Below are positions 34,977-43,147 of a DNA stretch of 64,000 nt, piece after piece; position 1 is the stretch's first letter; every line of letters starts with the position of its first letter. This DNA comes from Fictibacillus sp. b24 (GTDB taxonomy: Bacteria > Bacillota > Bacilli > Bacillales > Fictibacillaceae), in the NCBI RefSeq assembly GCF_030348825.1, contig NZ_JAUCES010000005.1:620001-684000 (forward strand), written 5' to 3'. The notes under the pieces were generated by a model. It saw only the letters and a program-made list of their open reading frames with translations. It did no database searches and was not told where the DNA came from. The translations under genes and the position numbers were made by a program.

Positions 34977-34990
34977 CAGACAAATTGCAG

Positions 34991-35122
34991 TTCCGATAAG
35001 GAATGAAGCCAACTGGCGACTTCCGGGCGTGCAATCGCACCATTTGCGCCTGCACGCTTTATATAAAAACGAATTGAAAAGAAAGGAGAAAATATGATAC
35101 TACCAAATATTTTCTCCTTTTT
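34991..35122 (+). promoter_or_regulatory. Structured leader with terminator upstream of the CE7 operon
   Basis: Three small stems (TTCC/GGAA at 34991; GCCA/TGGC inside GAAG/CTTC at 35005-35023; GCGTGCA/TGCACGC at 35027-35057) precede a strong terminator. That terminator has a 14-bp stem, AAAGGAGAAAATAT paired with ATATTTTCTCCTTT (35082-35120), and a T-run. The CE7 start codon follows after only about 22 nt, so the promoter must lie upstream and the terminator must be bypassed. This looks like an attenuator or riboswitch-like leader of no class I recognise. Confidence 0.5.
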
Positions 35123-35143
35123 ACGTATGAAGGGTGAACAGTC

Positions 35144-36142
35144 ATGAATGCTTACGATGAAGCGATAGAACAACTGCGAAATTACAAACCTCAGCAGACG
35201 AAAAAAGCTGATTTTGATGCATTTTGGGATAGGTTAAAAGTTGAAAATCACGAGTATCCGCTAAATGTTGAAGTAAAGGAGCGAGCATACAGCGTTCCGG
35301 GCGTAAAAGTCTATGACGTGGCATTTGACGGATTTCGCAATTCTCGCATCCACGGTGTTTACGTGACACCAGAAATTGTTAAGTACGATGCTCCAGCTGC
35401 CGTCATCTTTCATGGCTACAACTGGAACACGCTGCAGCCGCATTATACGTTTAAGCATGTGATTCAAGGTGTGCCTGTTTTATTAGTAGATGTAAGAGGA
35501 CAGAGTGTGAAATCCGCGGACAAGAACAACTACGAAAATGGAGGGGCAGCCGGCTGGCTCACACAAGGAATTTTCGATCCTGACCAATATTATTACACGC
35601 ACGTTTATATGGATTGTTACCGAAGTGTTGACGTTGTTCGCGAACTGTCAGGAAAAAGAGACGTTTATCTGGAAGGCGGCAGTCAAGGTGGAGGATTGGC
35701 CATCGCCACTGCTGCTTTGCAGGAGGACATCACCTTAACGTTATGCGACATTCCGTTTATGACGGACTTTGAACGTTCGGTTGGACTTGCTGCAGAAGGA
35801 CCTTATACAGAGATTGCGCATTATTTTAAAGTACACGATCCACAGCATCTAACGGTAGCTAAAATCTTTGAAACGCTCAGTTATGTGGACACGATGAATT
35901 TAGCAACCTTTGTAACATGTCCGGTCCTTTTATCGGTGGGGATGATTGATCCCGTATGTCCGCCGTTAAGCGCTTTTGCTTTGTATCATCATTTAGGCGG
36001 TCCAAAGGAAATCAGAACGTACCGTGAATACGGCCACGAAGTCCCTATGCTTCATGAGGAAGAAAAGCTGAAATTTATTCATAAAAAGTATGTAGCGAAA
36101 GAAGGCCAAATCCATGAAGATTGCTTATTTACCAATAGATGA
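35144..36142 (+). CDS. Carbohydrate esterase family 7 deacetylase
   Basis: A 332-residue alpha/beta hydrolase of the acetylxylan esterase/cephalosporin C deacetylase family. It shows the family pattern with an oxyanion region FHGYNWN, DVRGQ, the nucleophile in GGSQGGGLAIATAAL, the Asp of VGMIDPVCPP and the His of YREYGHEVP. It has no signal peptide, so it deacetylates imported sugars or oligosaccharides. An AAGGGTGA site precedes the ATG. Its end overlaps the DUF4127 gene by 29 bp. Confidence 0.88.
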   Translation: MNAYDEAIEQLRNYKPQQTKKADFDAFWDRLKVENHEYPLNVEVKERAYSVPGVKVYDVAFDGFRNSRIHGVYVTPEIVKYDAPAAVIFHGYNWNTLQPHYTFKHVIQGVPVLLVDVRGQSVKSADKNNYENGGAAGWLTQGIFDPDQYYYTHVYMDCYRSVDVVRELSGKRDVYLEGGSQGGGLAIATAALQEDITLTLCDIPFMTDFERSVGLAAEGPYTEIAHYFKVHDPQHLTVAKIFETLSYVDTMNLATFVTCPVLLSVGMIDPVCPPLSAFALYHHLGGPKEIRTYREYGHEVPMLHEEEKLKFIHKKYVAKEGQIHEDCLFTNR

Positions 36143-37646
36143 ACGCCCTTGCAACATCACATATGTCCAGATGATTGCGGAGTCTTCACATGATGTAGAG
36201 TTGTTTGTTCCTGGACCTGAACTCTTAGGTTATAAAAAAAAGGCGGCGAATACAGAAGGTTTGTGGAACTGGCTAAAGAATCTAGCAGGGAAAGTGGATG
36301 CTCTTATTTTAAGCATTGATATGCTGGTTTACGGCGGGCTGCTTCCGTCCAGACTTCATTATTTGACTCAAAAAGAGAGTACGGTATGGATTGAACGCTT
36401 ACGCTCGCTGCGCCAGGAACATCCGAATCTAGGAATCTACGCATCAAATTTAATCATGCGTACACCAAAATACAGTTCGAGTGACGAGGAACCGGATTAT
36501 TATGAACATTGGGGCAGAGAATTGTTTTTACGCGCTTATCTACTGGATAAAGAAAAGCGAGAAAAGTTAACAGAAGATGAGGCGAAACAGCTTAGCGAAA
36601 TACAAGAAAAGCTGCCAAAAGAACACATCGAAGACTATGAGACGAGACGTGTCTTCAACTCAAATATGAATTTACAGATGTTAGATTTGGTTCAGGAAGG
36701 CGTGCTGACGTTTATGTCCATTCCTCAGGATGATAGTTCCGAATTCGGATATACTGCGATTGATCAAAGCGCGGTGGTGACAAAACGAGAACAGCTGCGT
36801 TTATATAAAAAAGTTCACATGTACCCTGGTGCAGATGAAGTAGGAGCGACTTTATTAGCGAGGGTTTATAATGATTTGAAGGGGCAGAAACCTAAAATTT
36901 TTCCTATATGGAGCAGTACGCTCGGCCCGCAGCTTGTGCCCATGTATGAAGATCGTCCTTTTGCAGAAAGTTTAAAAGCGCATGTTTTAGCAGCAGGGTG
37001 TCAGTTGGTGGATCGTGCGGAGGATGCCGATCTAGTGCTCGCTTATAATATGCCAGGACGCGTCATGCAAGAGTCATGGGAACAAAATGTAAAAGACATT
37101 ACGTACACGAGTTTTAGAAATATGCTCACGTTTGTGGATGAAATTAAGCATTTTATAGATTCAGGTAAAAACGTCATTGTGGCGGATTCCGCATATGCGA
37201 ATGGCGGAGACCGCGAGTTGATCACCCTTTTAGATGAAGAGGGTATTCTTGATCAGCTTCTGTCATACAAAGGGTGGAACACGAACTGTAATACGCTAGG
37301 CACAACAATCTGCCAAGGTGTGTTGGGGGCTGAAGGTAAGCAGACGGAGATTCAAAAAAATCTAATTTACCACCTTTTTGATGATTATTTTTATCAAGCA
37401 GAGATTCGTATGGAAATGAACACAGATTATCTGCCGAAGTATGATTTGAATTATTTTGATTTAAAAGAGGCTGCAGACATTGTAAATGAAGAGCGCAATC
37501 AACGGATGTTAAGTAGATTCAATGAGATGATTCTGAATAGCTTTCAAGCATATAAGGTGGAGAATTTGGAAACGTTCGCGCCATGGAACCGAATGTTTGA
37601 ATGTGGACTTTCCTTTAAGTTGAAAGAAAGAAGTGATTCTAAATGA
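36114..37646 (+). CDS. DUF4127 family protein
   Basis: A 510-residue cytosolic protein with the hallmark opening MKIAYLPIDERPCN of DUF4127, followed by DALILSIDMLVYGGLLPSR, NLIMRTPKYS, IPQDDSSEFGYTAIDQ, MYPGADEVG and VIVADSAYANGGDRELI. Conserved Asp, Glu and Asn clusters suggest an enzyme acting on a sugar or its acid, but I know of no assigned reaction. It is translationally locked between a CE7 esterase (29-bp overlap) and a ROK kinase (4-bp overlap), which strongly implies a step in the same sugar pathway. Confidence 0.8.
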   Translation: MKIAYLPIDERPCNITYVQMIAESSHDVELFVPGPELLGYKKKAANTEGLWNWLKNLAGKVDALILSIDMLVYGGLLPSRLHYLTQKESTVWIERLRSLRQEHPNLGIYASNLIMRTPKYSSSDEEPDYYEHWGRELFLRAYLLDKEKREKLTEDEAKQLSEIQEKLPKEHIEDYETRRVFNSNMNLQMLDLVQEGVLTFMSIPQDDSSEFGYTAIDQSAVVTKREQLRLYKKVHMYPGADEVGATLLARVYNDLKGQKPKIFPIWSSTLGPQLVPMYEDRPFAESLKAHVLAAGCQLVDRAEDADLVLAYNMPGRVMQESWEQNVKDITYTSFRNMLTFVDEIKHFIDSGKNVIVADSAYANGGDRELITLLDEEGILDQLLSYKGWNTNCNTLGTTICQGVLGAEGKQTEIQKNLIYHLFDDYFYQAEIRMEMNTDYLPKYDLNYFDLKEAADIVNEERNQRMLSRFNEMILNSFQAYKVENLETFAPWNRMFECGLSFKLKERSDSK

Positions 37647-38509
37647 GACTAGGAGCGATTGAAGCGGGAGGCACGAAGTTTGTTTGCGGAATCGGTACCG
37701 AACAAGGAGAAGTCATTGAAAGAATTTCCATCCCAACAACAACGCCGGAAGAGACTCTCGGGCAGGTGATCGACTTTTTTAAAGAGAAAGAGATTGATGC
37801 GCTTGGAGTGGGTTCATTCGGACCAGTTGATCTTGATCCGGCAAGCTCAACGTATGGCTATATCACAAGCACTCCAAAAAAATATTGGAATCAATTCAAC
37901 TTAGTCGGCGAACTGAAAAAGCATTTTAAAATTCCGATCGGGTTTGATACGGATGTGAACGCGGCAGCACTAGGCGAATCGGTTTGGGGTGCAGCTAAAG
38001 GACTCGACAGCTGCTTATATATGACCGTTGGAACGGGTATTGGCGTTGGGGCTGTTGCGGAAGGAAAGCTCATTCACGGCATGCTGCACCCAGAGATGGG
38101 CCACATTTTGGTAAGGCGGCATGAAGAGGATGGGTTTCGTGGCAGCTGTCCTTATCACGACGATTGTCTAGAAGGAATGGCGGCAGGACCTGCGATTGAA
38201 GCACGCTGGGGAATAAAAGGTGTGGAACTTGCAGGTGAATCTAGAGTGTGGGAACTTGAAGCGTACTATCTGGCACAAGCACTCGTGAATTATATACTAA
38301 TACTCTCGCCTAAGAAGATTATTATCGGCGGTGGCGTGATGAAGCAGGAACAGCTTTTCCCGTTTGTACGAGAACATACGATTAAGTTGTTAAACGGGTA
38401 TATTCAGCATGACAATATAGTAAAAAATATTGATCAGTATATTGTGCCACCTGGCTTGGGTGACAATGCAGGGGTGTGCGGGGCATTAGCGTTAGCGAAA
38501 GGACTATAG
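37643..38509 (+). CDS. ROK-family fructokinase/hexokinase (GmuE-like)
   Basis: A 288-residue ROK kinase with the phosphate loop IEAGGTKFVCGIG, DTDVNAAALGESVWGAA, TVGTGIGVGAVAEG, the catalytic region GMLHPEMGHILVRRH, and the zinc motif SCPYHDDCLEGMAAGPAIE (Cys, His, Cys ligands). This subtype includes the fructokinases YdhR/GmuE and Mak of bacteria. It is the third gene of the CE7-DUF4127-ROK operon. It probably phosphorylates fructose, mannose or the sugar released by the operon's other enzymes. A terminator follows. Confidence 0.85.
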   Translation: MRLGAIEAGGTKFVCGIGTEQGEVIERISIPTTTPEETLGQVIDFFKEKEIDALGVGSFGPVDLDPASSTYGYITSTPKKYWNQFNLVGELKKHFKIPIGFDTDVNAAALGESVWGAAKGLDSCLYMTVGTGIGVGAVAEGKLIHGMLHPEMGHILVRRHEEDGFRGSCPYHDDCLEGMAAGPAIEARWGIKGVELAGESRVWELEAYYLAQALVNYILILSPKKIIIGGGVMKQEQLFPFVREHTIKLLNGYIQHDNIVKNIDQYIVPPGLGDNAGVCGALALAKGL

Positions 38510-38522
38510 ATGATTGATGATG

Positions 38523-38556
38523 AAGCTGATTCCAGTTTATTAGGAGTCAGCTTTTT
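38523..38556 (+). terminator. Terminator of the CE7-DUF4127-ROK operon
   Basis: The stem AAGCTGA paired with TCAGCTT, with additional TTCC/GGAG pairing, is followed by a T-run. The right half (TTAGGAGTCAGCTTTTTG) is also the left edge of the 320-bp segment shared with 57931. Confidence 0.75.
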
Positions 38557-38855
38557 GCATTAGGCTGAAAAGTTGATGTTAGTGGTTAAAAATAGACAGG
38601 AAAGTTGTGTTTAATTGAACATTATTCTAATTTATGACTTTTGTAAGCATTTTAAGGTTTTTTATAGAGAAAATACTGGTGAATTTTATGAGGATTACTA
38701 GAGATATTGGCTGCTTGAGCGAAAAGGTAACCAGTTTGAGCGAAACGCATTGCTGTTTGAGCGAAAACAGTGGTTCACTGAGCGAAACGAAGGGTCTATT
38801 GAGCGAAAAGAGCCCACGTCTGCGCAAACGTGTAACAATTATAAGAACACGTACC
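38540..38855. repeat. 320-bp intergenic repeat carrying 21-bp GAGCGAAA array, copy 3
   Basis: GAGCGAAA starts at 38717, 38738, 38759, 38780 and 38801, with a degenerate unit at 38822, an exact 21-bp period, then the ACGTGT...ACACGT tail. About 175 bp before the array is also shared with the segment at 57931-58253 (for example AATTGAACATTATTCTAATT), so the two are paralogous blocks of about 320 bp. An open frame (38634-38867) reads LSExxxx heptads. Confidence 0.93.
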
Positions 38856-38913
38856 ATATCCAACTAGCTGATCAACTTTGATCACGCCCGGTCATAATTT
38901 TTAGAAAATTTTA

Positions 38914-38962
38914 TTGTAACCGTTTACAAGTTGTTTTATAATATCTAAAAGCGAAACGTTTC
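38914..38962 (+). promoter_or_regulatory. Promoter, cre and first operator of the GH35 gene
   Basis: TTGTAA (38914-38919), a 17-bp spacer and TATAAT (38937-38942). TGTAACCGTTTACA (38915-38928) is a perfect cre overlapping the -35. GAAACGTTTC (38953-38962), just downstream of the expected start site, is the palindromic core of a LacI-type operator. Confidence 0.8.
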
Positions 38963-39037
38963 TATTGGTAAAATGAGGATTTCACTCTTTTCGAGAGATT
39001 TGAAACGTTTATATTTTTCGAAGTAACATATTTTTTT

Positions 39038-39067
39038 GTGTTTAATCGAAACGTTTCGATTAAACAC
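39038..39067. promoter_or_regulatory. Perfect 30-bp palindromic operator upstream of GH35
   Basis: A perfect palindrome with half-site GTGTTTAATCGAAAC and centre ATCGAAACGTTTCGAT, identical in its core to the operator before the GH3 gene at 61015. A further partial site, TGAAACGTTTA, lies at 39001. It is typical of a LacI-family repressor site. Confidence 0.85.
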
Positions 39068-39109
39068 AATTATTTTACAAAACCGGATTTCCGGATAAAG
39101 AGGTGATTT

Positions 39110-41500
39110 ATGAAAAGCGTAACGATAAAAGATGAGAAGGTGATCGTCGAGGGGAAGGAAGTTTTCTTATTTGGAGGAGAACTTCACTACTTTCGTATTC
39201 CAAAACAAGATTGGCGGACGCGCATCCAACAAGTGAAAGAAGCAGGAGCCAATATGATCAGCACTTATGTACCTTGGATCTTTCATGAGTATGAGGAAGG
39301 CGTAACGGATTTGACGGGGACTTCTCGTCCAGAGCGTGATTTTCAAACGTTCCTTCAGCTCGTAAAAGAGGAAGGGATGTATTGCTTAGTGCGGCCAGGC
39401 CCGTACGTGATGGCGGAAATCATCGACCATGGTGTTCCAACGTGGTTCATTGAAAACTACCCAGAAGCGGTAGCGAAAACGAACGCAGGCGAGATCCATC
39501 CAACACGAGTCGTGAGCTACAGTCATCCGACATTTTTAGAAAAAACGGAGCTTTGGTATAAAGAGGTTTGCTCGGTCATTAAACCTTTCCTTGTAACGAA
39601 CGGCGGTCCGGTCATCCTATTCCAGCTCGATAACGAAGTGGGGATGTTCCATTGGGTTACGAACCAGCCGGATTATAATGCTTCGACTCTTCAAGAGTTT
39701 CAGCAGCATTTGAAAACAAACTACACGGAGCAATCGTTTCAAGATACGTTCCGCATTCCATATGGAGACATCCAGTCATTCGCGGAGAACATGACAAAAA
39801 AACCTGAAGCGATTTTCGCTCACGCACTCCGAAATGAATTTGGACTCTTTTTACGTCAGCACTATAAGCGGTTCATCGAGCACCTTAAACAGTCAGCAGA
39901 AGAAAAAGGCATTGACGTTCCGTTCGTGGTGAACATTCATGGATTTCACGGCATCGATATTTTAAAGCGGGGAACGATGTACCCGATCGGGATTTCGCAG
40001 CTGCTCGAGACCGCCAAGATTGAGAATACGCTCATGGCTGGCGACTATTACATTGGGAACATCGAGTATGACAGCTACGTTGACATCGTTCTGGCTAACG
40101 CGTTTACAAAAGCGATTCAGTGGAAAGAGCAACCGCTGTTCTCAGCTGAGTTTCAAGGTGGAAGTATTCACGACAAGCCGAAGCTCCAACCGACGACATT
40201 CGATCTAACGACGCGTTTATGTATCGCTGACGGTATGAACGGTGTGAACTATTACATGTTTGGTGCTGGTGAAAACTATGAAAATATCGGACTGTTCGGA
40301 AGACGGCATGATTGGCAGGCGCCGCTCACTAAGACCGGCCAAAGAAATCCGCACTATCCTGTGATTCAGCATATCGGTAAGATGCTGCAGACATTCGAGA
40401 GCTCACTGCTCCAAACGAAGCCAGTGATCGATACGCATCTCGGTTTTTATCCGGATTATTACATGACTGAGTTTCATGATGAGCATACGAAAGCAATGGT
40501 CGATCAGATTCAGCGCGATCGTGAAACGTATATGGCGAACGGAATCGCGAAGGCACTTAGACTGAACAACATTATCTATGATGCGGTTAACGTGCAGGCT
40601 GATGATGAGATCGATCCGAGCCAGATTCCTTCTCTCTGGATGTTTACTACCGAGTGGATGGATGAGTACATTCAACGAAAACTTGTCTCGTATCTTGAGA
40701 ACGGCGGTAAGCTCATCTTGTTCCCGACCATTCCGACTAAAACACTAAAAAACGTACCGTGCACGATCCTCAAAGATTACATCGACGTTTCGGTTAAAGG
40801 AGTAAGCAATCGTGTGTTCGGTCAGATTGATCAGACGGACAACGTGTTGATCGACCGGGCTGAAATCTATGAGACAAAGGGTGGCGTGTTTGCACATATT
40901 GAGGACAAGCCTCACCAAGTGATCGCTTTTGAAAAGCAGCTTGGAAAAGGACAGCTCTACATGTTCGGCGTTGGAATGGATCACGGCTTTCATTATCAGA
41001 ACGACATTATCGTCGAGCTTGCGAAACGAGCGGGTATCGAGAGTCGCTTCAGCCTCCATGAAGAACTTGATATCACGATTCGATCTCATCCGGATAAGGG
41101 AGATTTCTTCTTCCTTCAAAACTTTGATGAGTATAAGAAGACGACGACAATCACTTACGACGGCAAAACACTTTTCGGCGGGAAAGAAATTTCAATTCCG
41201 ATGAGAAGCGGACTCATGCTTCTGGTTAACGTTCCATTAAATGAGGACTTGTTCATCATATACGGAACGGGTGAGATCTATGAGATTGAACATCATCAGG
41301 ATGAAATTTCACTCACGCTAAAAGTAATCCAACGAGAAGAAGAGTTCATTTTCCGTTCTTCTACTTGGAAACCTGTAGACAGTGAAGGAATCACCATTGA
41401 GGAAGTTCAGGAACACACGTTTAAAGTGCTGATTCAAACAACAGAAGACACAGCATCCATTCGGTTTCAACCGGCGTTCGCGAACGCTATTCAACCATAA
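39110..41500 (+). CDS. Glycoside hydrolase family 35 beta-galactosidase (first)
   Basis: A 796-residue cytosolic GH35 enzyme. The N-terminal catalytic barrel carries FGGELHYFRIPKQDWRTRI, MISTYVPWIFHE, CLVRPGPYVMAEI, the acid/base Glu176 in FQLDNEVGM and the nucleophile Glu347 in SAEFQGGS. C-terminal beta domains end near IRFQPAF. It releases terminal beta-galactose or a similar sugar from imported oligosaccharides. Its promoter has a perfect cre and LacI-type operators, and the gene is followed by a palindromic repeat and then a binding-protein gene. The second GH35 at 55464 is a diverged paralogue. Confidence 0.9.
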   Translation: MKSVTIKDEKVIVEGKEVFLFGGELHYFRIPKQDWRTRIQQVKEAGANMISTYVPWIFHEYEEGVTDLTGTSRPERDFQTFLQLVKEEGMYCLVRPGPYVMAEIIDHGVPTWFIENYPEAVAKTNAGEIHPTRVVSYSHPTFLEKTELWYKEVCSVIKPFLVTNGGPVILFQLDNEVGMFHWVTNQPDYNASTLQEFQQHLKTNYTEQSFQDTFRIPYGDIQSFAENMTKKPEAIFAHALRNEFGLFLRQHYKRFIEHLKQSAEEKGIDVPFVVNIHGFHGIDILKRGTMYPIGISQLLETAKIENTLMAGDYYIGNIEYDSYVDIVLANAFTKAIQWKEQPLFSAEFQGGSIHDKPKLQPTTFDLTTRLCIADGMNGVNYYMFGAGENYENIGLFGRRHDWQAPLTKTGQRNPHYPVIQHIGKMLQTFESSLLQTKPVIDTHLGFYPDYYMTEFHDEHTKAMVDQIQRDRETYMANGIAKALRLNNIIYDAVNVQADDEIDPSQIPSLWMFTTEWMDEYIQRKLVSYLENGGKLILFPTIPTKTLKNVPCTILKDYIDVSVKGVSNRVFGQIDQTDNVLIDRAEIYETKGGVFAHIEDKPHQVIAFEKQLGKGQLYMFGVGMDHGFHYQNDIIVELAKRAGIESRFSLHEELDITIRSHPDKGDFFFLQNFDEYKKTTTITYDGKTLFGGKEISIPMRSGLMLLVNVPLNEDLFIIYGTGEIYEIEHHQDEISLTLKVIQREEEFIFRSSTWKPVDSEGITIEEVQEHTFKVLIQTTEDTASIRFQPAFANAIQP

Positions 41501-41560
41501 AACAAGGCTATTTCTAAATGTTGCAACTAAGGCGTTTTGTTCATTCTCATCCCTGAATAA

Positions 41561-41688
41561 GTTGATTGGAGTGTAGGGGGCGAGACTCCTGCGGGACAAG
41601 CGGTCAGGTGAGACCCTTAATGGCGCATAGCGGCAAGGGGCTCACCGCCTGCCCCGCGGAAAGCGAAGCACCCGAAACGGATATCAAC
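41561..41688. repeat. Palindromic intergenic repeat, copy 3
   Basis: About 128 bp from GTTGATTGGAGTG to GATATCAAC, with GCGAGACTCCTGCGGGACAA and CTCACCGCCTGCCCCGCGG. It separates the first GH35 gene from the transport block. The flanks GGCTATTTCT and AGAAATAACC extend the inverted symmetry. Confidence 0.9.
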
Positions 41689-41745
41689 ACTTACAGGAGC
41701 AACGTAGAAATAACCAAAAAAATCAAAAATCAGGAGTTGATAGGT

Positions 41746-43116
41746 ATGAAGAAAGTTTTAGCTCTTTTCATGATCATCGCATTGTTGTTTTCAGTATCTG
41801 CATGTAGTTCAGATGAAAAAGCAAGCACTGACGGTGACAGCAAAAAAGAAAACGTAACGATCTCGTATGCAAGCTGGTCACTTGGTACTGAAAAAGAACA
41901 GAACCTTGAGCGCCTTATGATCAAAGCGTTTGAGAAAAAGTATCCAAACATTAAAGTTAAGATCGATGAATCAATTAGCACAACAGACTGGAACGGAACA
42001 CTCGCTGCTGCAGCAAGTGCTGGCAAGATGCCAGACGTTTTTGCTCTGCCACAGATTCCATCATCACTTTCAAACGACTGGTTGATGGACATCACGAAAA
42101 TGACAGAAAAAGATAAAGATTTTGCTAACATTCCAGAAGCGGTTCGTGAATCAGCGACTTATAACGATAAAGTGTATGCAGTTCCATTCGCACAGCATTT
42201 CTTAGGCTACTTAGTAAACAAAGATCTGTTTAACGAAGCGAACCTAGATTACCCGGAGTTTGGTTTTTCACTAGAAGAGTACACGAAATCTATTAAAGAA
42301 GTAACGAACATCAACAAAGGTGTAGCTGGAACGAACCACGCGTTTTCAGTAACCGACTGGTATCCGGCTGCGGCAAACCCAGACATGGGCTGGTATACGG
42401 TTAAAGACGGACAATATTCTCTTGATTCAAAAGAATTCATCGCAGGAGCTAATCTTGCAAAAGAAATCACAACGAACAACTACGCGTACGAGTCACTTCC
42501 AGATGACTTGAAGGCTAACTTTAAAGGTGAAAACCCAGAAGAAGTATGGATGAACGGACAAGTCGCTGTGAAATGGGACGGCACTTGGGGAGTTCCTGCA
42601 CTTGTTGAAAAAGGAACCTTTGATTTTGACTTCATCGGACTTCCGGGTGGAAGAACGGGTGTAACGAACGACTTTGTTGGAATCTCAAAAACGAGTAAGC
42701 ACGCTGAAGAAGCATTCCTTTTCTCTAAGTGGATGTCATTCGGTAAAGAAGGTTTCATGAAACGTATGGAGATCGCTGAAAAAGAAGGAAAAGCATTGAA
42801 CACACTACCAGTTAACGCAGATCCTGAAATTTTAGATGAGTACTTCGCAATCAATGAAGTGCCCGGAATCAAGACAGCTTATGACAACTTAGACAACGCA
42901 GTCGTTGAGCCTGTTAAGACCGTACCTGGCTATGTAGATGCACGTTGGGAAGCACCAACAGGCGTGAAGGTTGGAGAAGAAGCAAACGCGAAAGTGGCCG
43001 TGATTTTAGATAACGTGATCAAAGGAAACCTGAAGATCGAAGACTATGCAAAACAGCTTGATCAGTTAGCAGACCAAAAGAGTAAAGAAGCAAGTGAGGC
43101 TTTAAAAGATAAATAG
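41746..43116 (+). CDS. Sugar ABC transporter solute-binding lipoprotein (second importer)
   Basis: A 456-residue lipoprotein with lipobox VSAC (Cys about residue 21). It is a family 1 binding protein (ISYASWSLGTEKEQNLERLMIKAFEKKYPNIKVKIDES; GKMPDVFALPQIPSSLS; YAVPFAQHFLGYLVNKDLF). I chose the ATG at 41746 with AGGAG 9 nt upstream; a longer frame extends into the repeat and is not credible. It is the first gene of a nine- or ten-gene block with two permease pairs. The ligand is unknown, but the GH35 and GH3 genes around it suggest a beta-linked oligosaccharide. Confidence 0.88.
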   Translation: MKKVLALFMIIALLFSVSACSSDEKASTDGDSKKENVTISYASWSLGTEKEQNLERLMIKAFEKKYPNIKVKIDESISTTDWNGTLAAAASAGKMPDVFALPQIPSSLSNDWLMDITKMTEKDKDFANIPEAVRESATYNDKVYAVPFAQHFLGYLVNKDLFNEANLDYPEFGFSLEEYTKSIKEVTNINKGVAGTNHAFSVTDWYPAAANPDMGWYTVKDGQYSLDSKEFIAGANLAKEITTNNYAYESLPDDLKANFKGENPEEVWMNGQVAVKWDGTWGVPALVEKGTFDFDFIGLPGGRTGVTNDFVGISKTSKHAEEAFLFSKWMSFGKEGFMKRMEIAEKEGKALNTLPVNADPEILDEYFAINEVPGIKTAYDNLDNAVVEPVKTVPGYVDARWEAPTGVKVGEEANAKVAVILDNVIKGNLKIEDYAKQLDQLADQKSKEASEALKDK

Positions 43117-43147
43117 AAAGCCTGAAGTTTAAGGGGAGGTTGATAGT

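Noticed and set aside
38634-38867. Open frame of LSExxxx heptads across the periodic array as a protein gene
   Set aside because: No clear ribosome site. Differences from the copy at 58068-58304 are spread evenly over codon positions and mostly change residues, and the sister TTCAC arrays have a 20-bp unit that cannot be in frame.
41566-41745. N-terminal extension of the second binding protein into the palindromic repeat
   Set aside because: The extension translates repeat DNA, while the ATG at 41746 has a good ribosome site and gives a proper lipoprotein signal peptide.
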